From NCBI GenBank assembly GCA_002394965.1, contig DGVL01000106.1, positions 1 through 11,164 of the forward strand: DNA of 11,164 bases, in the 5' to 3' direction. The stretch is from Lachnospira sp. UBA4285 (GTDB taxonomy: Bacteria; Bacillota; Clostridia; Lachnospirales; Lachnospiraceae). Both the position numbers and the translations under genes were made by a program. Positions within the stretch are counted from its first letter, which is position 1. The number at the start of each line of letters is the position of its first letter. Under the pieces are notes generated by a model, which was given only the letters and a program-made list of their open reading frames with translations, ran no database searches and was not told where the DNA came from. Positions 1-6,789 of the stretch are shown one piece after another.

Positions 1-1
1 G

Positions 2-463
2 CACGAGTCCGGCCTCATCGGCGAGAATCCGAGCGGCATCCCGAACAACCTGATGCCATACATCACGCAGGTGGCCATCGGGAAACTGCAGAAACTGCGT
101 GTGTTCGGCAACGACTATCCGACGCCGGACGGCACGGGCGTGCGCGATTATATCCACGTCGTGGACCTGGCGAAGGGCCATGTGTGTGCGGTGAAGAAGA
201 TATGCGAGAATCCGGGACTTAAGATCTACAACCTGGGGACCGGAAAGGGATCGTCAGTCCTTGACATCGTGAAGAATTTCGAGGCGGCGACCGGTGTGAA
301 GATCCCGTATGAGATCGTCGCCAGAAGACCGGGAGACATTGCGCAGTGCTACTGCGACGCCAGCCTTGCCGGGAAGGAGATGGGCTGGAAGGCCGAGAAG
401 ACGCTGAAGCAGATGTGCGAGGATTCATGGCGCTTCCAGCAGATGAATCCGAACGGCTATTGA
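2..463 (+). CDS. galE: UDP-glucose 4-epimerase, C-terminal part (5' end outside window)
   Basis: This is the last 153 codons of a UDP-glucose 4-epimerase, which interconverts UDP-glucose and UDP-galactose in the cytoplasm using tightly bound NAD. The reading frame is open from base 2, so the start and the N-terminal NAD-binding Rossmann fold lie upstream of the window. The visible part carries the substrate-domain signatures of the extended SDR family: GIPNNLMPYI, then FGNDYPTPDGTGVRDYIHV with the typical RDYIHVxDLA stretch, and YNLGTGKGSSVLDIV. The C-terminus ends normally (GDIAQCYCD, then MGWKAEKTL). GalE belongs to the extended SDR superfamily, so a relative acting on another UDP-sugar is possible, but the match to the GalE C-terminus is close. 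glmM starts 55 bases downstream with no terminator-like hairpin between, so co-transcription is plausible and would link two nucleotide-sugar genes. Confidence 0.93.
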   Translation, partial: HESGLIGENPSGIPNNLMPYITQVAIGKLQKLRVFGNDYPTPDGTGVRDYIHVVDLAKGHVCAVKKICENPGLKIYNLGTGKGSSVLDIVKNFEAATGVKIPYEIVARRPGDIAQCYCDASLAGKEMGWKAEKTLKQMCEDSWRFQQMNPNGY

Positions 464-518
464 GGCATTCGGCAGCAGCGGAAAGCGCGGGACGGAAAGA
501 TGACGGCAGGAGAAGACA

Positions 519-1874
519 ATGGGTAAATATTTCGGGACAGATGGTTTCCGGGGAGAAGCAAATGTGACGCTGACCGTGGAGCACGCCTACAAAGTGGGGC
601 GGTATCTCGGCTGGTTTTACGGAAAGAATCACGCGGACGGCAAGGCGAAGATCGTGATCGGCAAGGACACCCGCCGCAGCAGCTATATGTTCGAGTACTC
701 GCTCGTCTCCGGTCTGGTGGCGTCGGGCGCCGACGCATATCTGCTGCACGTGACGACCACGCCGAGCGTGGCGTATGTGACGCGCACCGACGATTTTGAC
801 TGCGGCATCATGATCTCTGCCAGCCACAACCCGTTCTACGACAACGGCATCAAGCTCATCAACGAGCACGGCGAGAAGATGCGCGAGGATGTGCTGGACG
901 GCGTGGAGAAGTATCTGGACGGCGAGGCGGGGGAGATCCCATTTGCCAAGCGGGAGAAAATCGGCTGCACAGTGGACTACGTGGCGGGCAGAAACCGCTA
1001 CATGGGCTACCTCATCAGCCTCGGCGTGTATTCGTTCCGCCACTTCCGCATCGGACTGGACGCTGCCAACGGATCGTCCTGGCAGCTTGCCAAGAATATC
1101 TTCGACGCGTTGGGCGCGAAGACGTACGTCATCCACGCGGAGCCGGACGGCTTCAACATCAACAGCGGCTGCGGTTCGACGCACATCGAGAGCCTTCAGG
1201 AGCTGGTGCTCAGAGAGCATCTGGACGCGGGATTCGCCTTTGACGGCGACGCGGACCGCTGCCTTGCCGTGAATGAGCGCGGCGAGGTTGTGACCGGCGA
1301 TCACATCCTGTACATCGCCGGGCGCTACATGCAGAAGAAAGGACAGCTCGACGGCAACAAAGTCGTCACCACAGTCATGAGCAATTTCGGCCTGTACAAG
1401 GCCTTCGACGCGTGCGGCATCGAGTACGACAAGACGAAAGTCGGTGACAAATATGTCTACGAGGATATGGTGGAGCACGGTTACCGCGTCGGCGGCGAAC
1501 AGTCCGGCCACATTATCTTCAGCAAGTACGAGACAACCGGCGACGGGCTGGTGACGGCCCTGAAGCTGATGGAGATCATGATCGCCGAGAAGAAGACGCT
1601 GTCGCAGCTGTGCGAAGGTTTCACGATGTATCCGCAGGTCCTTGAGAATGTCCGCGTTGCCGACAAGTCGAAAGTGCTGTCGGATCCGGACGTGAAGGCC
1701 AAGGTAAACGCAGCGGCAGAGGCGCTTGGAGAAAACGGCCGGATCCTGGTGCGCCCGAGCGGCACGGAACCGCTCATCCGCGTCATGGCGGAGGCGTCTG
1801 ATAAAGAGACGTGCGCCCGGTATGTCGATCAGGTCGTATCCTGCATCCGAGAGAAAGGATATGCTGTTTCATGA
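519..1874 (+). CDS. glmM: Phosphoglucosamine mutase
   Basis: GlmM converts glucosamine-6-phosphate to glucosamine-1-phosphate, the step before GlmU on the way to UDP-GlcNAc for peptidoglycan. The 451-residue product has the family's usual length and all its landmarks: MGKYFGTDGFRGEAN at the N-terminus, the phosphoserine loop ISASHNP with the catalytic serine at residue 102, the metal-binding loop DGDADR at 242-247, the sugar-binding loop GGEQSGH at 325-331, and the phosphate-binding loop RPSGTEPLIRVM at 412-423. The N-terminal GTDGFRG and the GEQSGH loop favour GlmM over other alpha-D-phosphohexomutases. The start is supported by an AGGAG-type ribosome site (GCAGGAGAAGACA) just upstream of ATG, and by the MGKYFGTDGFRG start usual for the family. 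The stop codon overlaps the start of the next gene (ATGA), indicating translational coupling. No sign of damage. Confidence 0.97.
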   Translation: MGKYFGTDGFRGEANVTLTVEHAYKVGRYLGWFYGKNHADGKAKIVIGKDTRRSSYMFEYSLVSGLVASGADAYLLHVTTTPSVAYVTRTDDFDCGIMISASHNPFYDNGIKLINEHGEKMREDVLDGVEKYLDGEAGEIPFAKREKIGCTVDYVAGRNRYMGYLISLGVYSFRHFRIGLDAANGSSWQLAKNIFDALGAKTYVIHAEPDGFNINSGCGSTHIESLQELVLREHLDAGFAFDGDADRCLAVNERGEVVTGDHILYIAGRYMQKKGQLDGNKVVTTVMSNFGLYKAFDACGIEYDKTKVGDKYVYEDMVEHGYRVGGEQSGHIIFSKYETTGDGLVTALKLMEIMIAEKKTLSQLCEGFTMYPQVLENVRVADKSKVLSDPDVKAKVNAAAEALGENGRILVRPSGTEPLIRVMAEASDKETCARYVDQVVSCIREKGYAVS

Positions 1875-2434
1875 GCGGGCGCGAAGAGAAAACAGACGGC
1901 GGGCAGGCGGACGGAAGGGCGCCGGCTTTCATCGACGCGGATAAAGAGATCGAAAAGGCTGAGGACAAGGCTGCCGGCCAGCCGGCCATCTACCGGTTGA
2001 TCGGCGATCCGAAGCGGGTGATTGCGCTCATCGGCGCGGCCGTGTTCTTCCTCGGCGCCAGCCTGATGATGTTCACCGTGACAGATGCCGCGGGGACAAA
2101 GAGCATCTCTGTGTCGCTTCTTGGCGGGTTTGGCGCGGGAGCCGTTCTCGGGAAGCTTGCCGCAGCCTTCCTGCTTCTGGGTGTCGTATGCCTGATCACG
2201 TCCCGGATCCGGGGTGCGCTGCTTGGCGGGATGATCTCGCTGTTTCTGCTCGCCGTCACACTTGTCGTCTCGGCGTTAACAGGAAGGAATTTCTATGGCA
2301 GCGGTTCGCATGTCACACTTGGACTGGGCGGCCTTGTCGCACTGGCCGGCCTGATCATCTACCAGACGGCGCTGATGATGGTCTATATGCGGATCGTGCT
2401 GAAGAAAAGCGCCGGCGCGAAGAAGAACGACTGA
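1871..2434 (+). CDS. Four-helix integral membrane protein, function unknown
   Basis: I do not recognise this family. Starting at the ATG that overlaps the glmM stop codon gives a 187-residue protein, with AGAAAGGA as ribosome site about 11 bases upstream. The reading frame also extends upstream inside glmM, but that extension lacks a sensible start. Residues 1-48 are charged and hydrophilic (rich in E, D, K and G) and probably cytoplasmic. Four hydrophobic segments follow at about 50-70, 84-110, 116-137 and 148-173, and then a basic tail (LKKSAGAKKND). With four crossings both ends would be cytoplasmic. The glycine-rich segments (LLGGFGAGAVLG, VTLGLGGLVALAG) suggest tight helix packing. No catalytic motif is visible. 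The ATGA overlap with glmM places it in that operon; a role near cell-envelope synthesis is only guilt by association. Confidence 0.85.
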   Translation: MSGREEKTDGGQADGRAPAFIDADKEIEKAEDKAAGQPAIYRLIGDPKRVIALIGAAVFFLGASLMMFTVTDAAGTKSISVSLLGGFGAGAVLGKLAAAFLLLGVVCLITSRIRGALLGGMISLFLLAVTLVVSALTGRNFYGSGSHVTLGLGGLVALAGLIIYQTALMMVYMRIVLKKSAGAKKND

Positions 2435-2458
2435 CATCGGGGCGCGCCGTGATATAAT
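2431..2458 (+). promoter_or_regulatory. Promoter for ispE, extended -10 type
   Basis: CTGACA (2431-2436) and TATAAT (2453-2458) are separated by 16 bases, and a TG one base before the -10 box makes it an extended -10 (TGATATAAT). The -35 box overlaps the stop codon of the preceding membrane-protein gene. Transcription would start near 2465, about 30 bases before the ispE ATG and ahead of its ribosome site GGAAGGG. This looks like an ordinary vegetative promoter that lets ispE and the GntR gene be expressed apart from glmM. Read-through from glmM is not excluded, as there is no hairpin terminator in the gap. Confidence 0.75.
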
Positions 2459-2494
2459 GGTGTCAGATGGAAGTTCCGTGACGGAAGGGTTTCT

Positions 2495-3391
2495 ATGGAT
2501 ACGATTAAGGTGAAAGCCAGAGGGAAGATCAATCTCGGGCTGGACGTGCTCGGGCGGAGGCCGGACGGGTACCACGAGGTCCGCATGGTCATGCAGACGG
2601 TCGGTCTGTATGACAGTCTTGAGATCACGAAAATTCCGGAGGATGATATCCGGATCCGGACCAATCTGAAGTATCTCCCGGTCGATGAGAACAACCTGGT
2701 TTACAAGGCTGTCCGGCTGATGAAGAAGACGGCCGGGTTTTCAGGCGGCGTGGCGGTTGACCTGCACAAGTTCATCCCGGTGTCCGCCGGCATGGCAGGC
2801 GGCTCGACGGATGCAGCCGGCGTGATGTTCGGCGTCAACAAGCTGTATAATCTGAATTTTGATCTGCCGGAGCTGATGGATATGGGACTGAAGCTGGGCG
2901 CTGACGTCCCGTACTGCCTGATGCGCGGGACTGCGCTGGCGGAGGGCATCGGCGAGAAGCTGACCCGCGTCCCGGCGGCGCCGCACATGGACATTCTGCT
3001 GGCGAAGCCCCGCATCAGCGTATCGACCCGGATGGTGTATGAGAAGCTTGATTCCACGCCGATTCCGTCACACCCGGATACCATGGCGATTCTGAAGGCG
3101 ATCGCGGCCGGCGACGTCGAGGCTCTGTGCGCCTCCATGGGCAATGTCCTGGAGAGTGTGACGATCCCGATGTATCCCATCATCGCAAAACTCAAGCGCC
3201 AGATGCTTGACAACGGTGCCATCGGCGCCATGATGAGCGGCAGCGGGCCGACGGTATTCGGGATCTACCCGGACGCCCAGAGCTGTGCCAGAGCAAGAGA
3301 TGTGCTTCGGAAAGCCGGAGATGCCAGACAGGTATACACGACGGAGACATTCAACCCGCCGGGGGCAGCCGGCCGGGATTTTTATTCATAA
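2495..3391 (+). CDS. ispE: 4-(cytidine 5'-diphospho)-2-C-methyl-D-erythritol kinase
   Basis: IspE phosphorylates CDP-methylerythritol at the 2-hydroxyl using ATP, the fourth step of the MEP pathway, giving precursors for undecaprenyl phosphate and other isoprenoids. The 298-residue product is a GHMP-family kinase of normal length. Visible motifs are ARGKINLGLDVLGRRPDGYHE at 8-28 with the catalytic lysine at position 11, the glycine-rich ATP loop PVSAGMAGGSTDAA at 95-108, GADVPYC around 135-141 with the catalytic-type aspartate at 137, and the third GHMP motif MMSGSGPTVFGI at 246-257. The start is backed by ACGGAAGGG seven or so bases upstream and by a good promoter. The tail after residue 285 (proline- and glycine-rich) is slightly longer than in many homologues. 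A GntR regulator follows after 25 bases and is likely co-transcribed. Confidence 0.97.
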   Translation: MDTIKVKARGKINLGLDVLGRRPDGYHEVRMVMQTVGLYDSLEITKIPEDDIRIRTNLKYLPVDENNLVYKAVRLMKKTAGFSGGVAVDLHKFIPVSAGMAGGSTDAAGVMFGVNKLYNLNFDLPELMDMGLKLGADVPYCLMRGTALAEGIGEKLTRVPAAPHMDILLAKPRISVSTRMVYEKLDSTPIPSHPDTMAILKAIAAGDVEALCASMGNVLESVTIPMYPIIAKLKRQMLDNGAIGAMMSGSGPTVFGIYPDAQSCARARDVLRKAGDARQVYTTETFNPPGAAGRDFYS

Positions 3392-3416
3392 GAGAACGCA
3401 ACGTAAGGAATGAAGC

Positions 3417-4139
3417 ATGAAAGGTGAACTGGTATTAAATTCAAACGACTATCTTCCGCTGCGGGACGTGGTCTTTCAGACCCTGCGGCAGTCGATTCTG
3501 ACCGGACAGATGGAGCCCGGCGAGCGTCTGATGGAGGTCCAGCTTGCTGAGGAACTAGGCGTCTCCCGCACGCCGGTCCGGGAGGCGATCCGGATGCTGG
3601 AGCTGGAAGGGCTGGTTGTCATGATCCCGAGGCGGGGTGCTCAGGTCGCTGCCATCACCAAGCAGGACCTGCGGGACGTGCTGGAGGTGCGCGCGACACT
3701 GGAGCGCCTCGCGGCGCGGCTTGCCTGCGAGCGCTTCACGGAAGAGGGATACAGGAATCTGGAGAAAGCAAACCGGGAATTTGCCCACCTTGCGCGCCTC
3801 AGGAACAAGAGCGTGGTGGACATCACCAATGCCGACGTACATTTCCATGATGTGATCTACCAGGCGACCGGAAACCGGCGGCTGATTCAGATTGTGCAGA
3901 ATCTGCAGGAGCAGATGTACCGCTATCGCATGGAGTATGTGCGCGATCTGAGCAGCCATGAGAATCTCATCGCCGAGCACACGGATATCATCCGCGCGCT
4001 GGAAGCCCGGGACGAGACAAAAGCCGAGGAGATCGTCGTCACGCATATCTCCAATCAGGAAAAAGAAATCCTCCGGCTCATCAACGAGCATGAGGAAGAC
4101 CGCAGGGAAGGCCAGCAGCGTCATATCGAGGGAGACTGA
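3417..4139 (+). CDS. GntR-family transcriptional regulator, FadR subfamily (FCD domain)
   Basis: This is a 240-residue DNA-binding regulator. Residues about 10-78 form the GntR winged helix (VVFQTLRQSILTGQMEPGERL, then LAEELGVSRTPVREAIRMLELEGLV, then PRRGAQVA for the wing). Residues about 84-222 form the all-helical FCD effector domain. The four FCD metal ligands appear to be present: D140 and H144 in ADVHFHDVI, H188 in IAEHTDII, and H210 in VVTHISNQ. Proteins with this set usually bind a divalent metal and a carboxylate effector. The charged tail (EHEEDRREGQQ) lies outside the fold. It starts 25 bases after ispE, with TAAGGA as ribosome site, so it is probably in the ispE transcript. No sugar-acid or fatty-acid catabolic operon is adjacent, so its target cannot be guessed. 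Family assignment is firm; effector and regulon are unknown. Confidence 0.94.
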   Translation: MKGELVLNSNDYLPLRDVVFQTLRQSILTGQMEPGERLMEVQLAEELGVSRTPVREAIRMLELEGLVVMIPRRGAQVAAITKQDLRDVLEVRATLERLAARLACERFTEEGYRNLEKANREFAHLARLRNKSVVDITNADVHFHDVIYQATGNRRLIQIVQNLQEQMYRYRMEYVRDLSSHENLIAEHTDIIRALEARDETKAEEIVVTHISNQEKEILRLINEHEEDRREGQQRHIEGD

Positions 4140-4224
4140 AAAGGATCGATCAGGTCTCCGGCTTCGGCGCTTTTGATGATTCTGCGGATTATTAAAGGTC
4201 AGGTTCCGCAGGGCTACAGGCGGT

Positions 4225-4400
4225 TTCAGCTAGAATGGACATCAGCTTGCTTTCCGCTTGATTATTTGGAATTTGCGGACCGGATTCCGTGGCGGCTTCA
4301 GCTAGAATGGACATCAGCTTGCTTTCCGCTGGATTTTACGGACCGGATTCCGCGACGGCTTCAGCGAAAATGAACATAAGCTTACTTTCCGCTTGATTTT
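4225..4400 (+). repeat. Intergenic tandem repeat array, three recognisable copies
   Basis: A 39-base core beginning TTCAGCTAGAATGGACATC occurs at 4225-4263 and again at 4297-4335 with one mismatch. A diverged third copy (TTCAGCGAAAATGAACATAA) lies at 4360-4398 with about five differences from the first. Start-to-start distances are 72 and 63 bases; the 9-base difference sits in the spacer. Both spacers share CGGACCGGATTCCG (4276-4289 and 4339-4352). A decayed spacer (CGGGCTGAATTCTGCG, from 4402) and a core remnant (ACATCAGCGGAAG, from 4421) follow. Because both periods are multiples of three, a reading frame stays open through copies one and two (peptide LEWTSACFPLD twice), but it lacks a ribosome site and stops in the third copy. 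It is best read as non-coding repetitive DNA. No hairpin as strong as a REP element, and no CRISPR-like regularity. Confidence 0.85.
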
Positions 4401-4602
4401 TCGGGCTGAATTCTGCGAAAACATCAGCGGAAGCAGTAGAAATTCCTTGTTTTGCTGAAATGTATGCAAATATCCTATAAAATATTCAGCGATATTGATA
4501 TAATCTGCGTTTTTTGCTGAAATCCCGGGCTGAGACGTTGTTCTTCCCTGGTCTTTCTCATCCTTCTCCGGCCTGACCCGCAGACAGAATCAAGACAGAA
4601 CC
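4401..4602. other. AT-rich gene-free stretch between repeat array and terminator
   Basis: There is no credible gene here. The first 120 bases are clearly more AT-rich than the rest of the window and contain GCTGAA at 4405, 4454 and 4516 and its complement TTCAGC at 4485, the same hexamer that opens each repeat copy upstream. TTCAGC at 4485-4490 could pair with the GCTGAA on either side (4454-4459 or 4516-4521), giving short alternative stems. TATAAA (4476-4481) has a weak TTGCTG 18 bases upstream, and TATAAT (4499-4504) has no -35 box, so neither is a convincing promoter. From about 4530 on I see nothing recognisable. Confidence 0.5.
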
Positions 4603-4650
4603 AAAAATGTCACCGAAAGCAGACCTGGCGGTCTGTTTCCGGTGACATTT
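4603..4650 (-). terminator. Strong intrinsic terminator for pncB
   Basis: Bases 4605-4625 and 4630-4650 form a 21-base stem (AAATGTCACCG outer part, CAGACC inner part) with one A-C mismatch, one G-U pair and a four-base TGGC loop. On the - strand the hairpin is followed by TTTTT (complement of A4603-A4607). It lies about 60 bases past the pncB stop codon. On the + strand it is followed only by GTCTTATG, so it is a poor terminator in that direction, although the stem would still fold in a transcript coming from the GntR side. Confidence 0.88.
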
Positions 4651-4711
4651 GTCTTATGATTTGTTTCGTGCGGAATGGGGGCAGCCGGCAGGGTGGATGC
4701 CTTATACCCCT

Positions 4712-6157
4712 TTATACCTTCGCGTACTCGTCGAGCAGGCTCTTCTTGACGTCGTAGAGCCGCTGGCTCAGGTCGACGTGAACCTGGTGCGGGTTCACGA
4801 GACGCTTGCTCTCGTCCCAGAGTGTGGCCATCTCTTTCTTGCAGTAGGCCTGAATGTCCATGACCTTCGGCGTCTTGTAGATACACTGCCCGGACTTGAA
4901 GATCGGCACGAGAATCTCGCGGAGCGTGTACTCGCCCGGCTTGAGAAGTGTCTTCTTCCAGGTCTCGACCGGGTCGAAGAGAAGCAGCGGCTGGTTGCCG
5001 TCGATCTTCTCGTCCGCGAGCGCGATGAGATCGGCCACGATCATGCCGTTGCGGTCGTATACGCGGTAGATGGTCTTGTTGCCGGGATTGGTGATCTTCT
5101 CGGAATTCTCGGAAAGTTTGATCTTCGGGACGAAGTTCCCGTCGTCGCCCATGATCGCCGCGAGCTTGTAGACGCCGCCGAATGCCGGCGTGTCCTTGGA
5201 GGTGATCAGGTTGGTTCCGACGCCCCAGGAGTCGATCCGGGCGCCCTGAGTCTTCAGAGAAGAGATCAGATACTCGTCCAGGTCGGAGCTGGCTGCGATC
5301 TTCGCGTCGGTGAAACCTGCCTCGTCAAGCATCTTCCTGGCCTTCTTCGTCAGGTATGCGAGGTCGCCGGAGTCAAGCCGTATACCATAGTTGTGGAGCG
5401 GGATCCCGGCCTTGCGCATCTCGGAAAATACCCGGATGGCGTTTGGAACGCCGGACTTGAGTGTGTCGTATGTGTCGACGAGGAGCGTGCACGCGTTCGG
5501 ATAGATTTTCGCGTACTCGCGGAACGCCGTCAGCTCGTCCGGGAAGCTCATGATCCAGCTGTGGGCGTGAGTCCCCATGACCGGGACGCCGAACATCTGG
5601 CCGGTGAGGACGTTGGAGGTTCCGACGCACCCGGCGATAACCGCGGCTCTGGCGCCGTAGATACCGGCGTCCGGGCCCTGCGCGCGGCGCAGACCGAATT
5701 CCATGATGCCGCCGCCGTCAGCCGCGTAGACGATGCGCGCCGCCTTGGTGGCGATCAGGGACTGGTGGTTGATGATGTTTAAAACCGTGGTCTCAAGAAG
5801 CTGGGCCTGCATGATCGGCGCGATGACCTTGACGATCGGCTCGCGCGGGAACATGACCGTGCCCTCGGGGATCGCGTAGACATCGCCCGTGAAGTGGAAG
5901 GTGCGCAGATAGTCAAGGAAATCTTCCTCAAACAGGCCGGTGCTGCGAAGGTAGGCGATATCTTCATCGGAAAAGTGAAGATCGTTGATGTAGTCGATGA
6001 CCTGCTCCAGGCCGCAGGAGATGGAATAGCCTCCGTCGTCCGGGTTGCGCCGGTGGAAGGCATCAAATACGACCGTGCGGTTGTTGCCGGTCTTGAAGTA
6101 TCCCTGCATCATGGTGAGTTCATACAGGTCTGTGAGCATAGTGAGATTTCTTGACAT
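4712..6157 (-). CDS. pncB: Nicotinate phosphoribosyltransferase
   Basis: PncB joins nicotinate and PRPP to make nicotinate mononucleotide, with ATP hydrolysis, in the NAD salvage (Preiss-Handler) pathway. The 481-residue product has the length of the common bacterial form. It opens with MSRNLTMLTDLYELTMMQGYF, a strong family signature. Other landmarks are the base-binding region FGLRRAQGPDAGIYGARAA near 154-172, GTHAHSWIMSFP at 195-206 (H199 aligns with the histidine phosphorylated in the reaction), YGIRLDSGDLAYL near 257-269, and the phosphate-binding part SSDLDEY followed by DSWGVGTNLITS near 309-320. A GGAAGG ribosome site lies 11-16 bases before ATG. Upstream, a membrane-protein gene ends 98 bases away with a hairpin in the gap and no clear promoter, so pncB is probably co-transcribed with it. 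A strong terminator follows. Confidence 0.96.
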   Translation of the reverse strand: MSRNLTMLTDLYELTMMQGYFKTGNNRTVVFDAFHRRNPDDGGYSISCGLEQVIDYINDLHFSDEDIAYLRSTGLFEEDFLDYLRTFHFTGDVYAIPEGTVMFPREPIVKVIAPIMQAQLLETTVLNIINHQSLIATKAARIVYAADGGGIMEFGLRRAQGPDAGIYGARAAVIAGCVGTSNVLTGQMFGVPVMGTHAHSWIMSFPDELTAFREYAKIYPNACTLLVDTYDTLKSGVPNAIRVFSEMRKAGIPLHNYGIRLDSGDLAYLTKKARKMLDEAGFTDAKIAASSDLDEYLISSLKTQGARIDSWGVGTNLITSKDTPAFGGVYKLAAIMGDDGNFVPKIKLSENSEKITNPGNKTIYRVYDRNGMIVADLIALADEKIDGNQPLLLFDPVETWKKTLLKPGEYTLREILVPIFKSGQCIYKTPKVMDIQAYCKKEMATLWDESKRLVNPHQVHVDLSQRLYDVKKSLLDEYAKV

Positions 6158-6204
6158 GACTTCTCGTTCCTTCCGGGTTCAGTATGCGAACCGCTTCATG
6201 TGCA

Positions 6205-6250
6205 CTTTCAGCCTGCGGGCAGCAGTGAAACGCGCGCAGGCTGACGAAAG
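6205..6250 (-). other. Hairpin between the membrane-protein gene and pncB
   Basis: CTTTC and AGCCTGCG (6205-6217) pair with CGCAGGCT (6235-6242) and GAAAG (6246-6250), giving about 13 base pairs interrupted by a 3-base bulge (GAC), with a loop of about 17 bases. On the - strand it stands just after the stop of the upstream gene and about 50 bases before the pncB start. No T-run follows it in that direction, so it is not a standard terminator. It could be an RNA-stability or processing element that sets the relative expression of the two genes. That function is inferred; the pairing is visible. Confidence 0.5.
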
Positions 6251-6255
6251 TACCA

Positions 6256-6753
6256 TTATCTGTTTTTCTTTTTCGCGTCGGCGGTGTCTCTGCTCTGATC
6301 GCGCACGGTCTTTTCCGCTTTCTTGAGTTTCGCGGACAGACGGCCCGAGAGACTCTTCTTCTTCGGAATCTCGGCCTTTCCGCCGCGCACGGACTTGATC
6401 CCCGTGAGATAGATTCCGCTGATCTCAGCCTTTACCTGCGCCTTGACCGGAACCGTGTCATATACATCCGGGTCACAGAGCATCGTCATGATGCGGGGGC
6501 CGATCTTGACCTTGACGACCGGCATTTTGCGGCCGCGCAGATACTTCGGGACCTGGTCCATGACGGACTGCTGAAAACCGGCGTCCCGGAATTTCATTTT
6601 CTTCTTGTCGATGATCAGCATGGATACAACCTGCTTTGCCGCTTCAATCTGATCCTGCTGGACAGCCTGCTTTTTGCGCAGGCGGTTTCCGACGATCACA
6701 AGAACGACGGTGGCGGCGGCGAGTACGATGAGGACAATGGCCCAGACTGGCAT
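6256..6753 (-). CDS. Single-pass membrane protein with basic tail, function unknown
   Basis: The 165-residue start at 6753 is chosen because AGGAGGT sits nine bases upstream; an ATG 11 codons earlier lies across that ribosome site. Residues 3-22 (VWAIVLIVLAAATVVLVIVG) form one membrane helix followed by a positive RLRKK, so the bulk should face the cytoplasm. Residues about 30-125 look folded and conserved in style: QQDQIEAAKQVVSMLIIDKKKMKFRD, then DQVPKYLRGRKMPVVKVKIGPRIMTMLCDP, then VKAEISGIYLTGIKSVRG. The tail (about 126-165) is very basic and probably disordered. I recall similar unannotated proteins in Lachnospiraceae but can give no function; no catalytic motif is evident. It has its own promoter and a structured leader, and pncB follows on the same strand. 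Confidence 0.87.
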   Translation of the reverse strand: MPVWAIVLIVLAAATVVLVIVGNRLRKKQAVQQDQIEAAKQVVSMLIIDKKKMKFRDAGFQQSVMDQVPKYLRGRKMPVVKVKIGPRIMTMLCDPDVYDTVPVKAQVKAEISGIYLTGIKSVRGGKAEIPKKKSLSGRLSAKLKKAEKTVRDQSRDTADAKKKNR

Positions 6754-6789
6754 GATACGGATACCTCCTGAAAATAAGTGCCGCAAGAA

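Noticed and set aside
219..1511. Long open frame on the - strand, 430 codons, antisense to glmM
   Set aside because: It lies wholly against the well-supported galE and glmM frames, its translation is rich in V, A, H and R without any motif, and it is the expected shadow of a GC-rich gene.
4141..4190. Terminator after the GntR gene (CCGGCTTCGG then CGCTTTT)
   Set aside because: The stem is only three pairs (CCG/CGG) and is not directly joined to the T-run; too weak to call.
4173..4373. Small protein gene of 66 codons
   Set aside because: Made of the tandem repeat, has no ribosome site, and ends within a decayed copy. Reported as a repeat instead.
4225..4400. CRISPR-like array
   Set aside because: Spacing is irregular (72 and 63 bases), the intervening sequences are themselves similar instead of unique, and no cas genes are present.
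4499..4504. TATAAT promoter in the intergenic gap
   Set aside because: No acceptable -35 box or TGn extension, and no gene follows on that strand before the convergent terminator.
4649..5782. Open frame of 377 codons on the + strand opposite pncB
   Set aside because: Antisense shadow of pncB; the composition (many D, V, R, L) and lack of motifs show it is not a gene.
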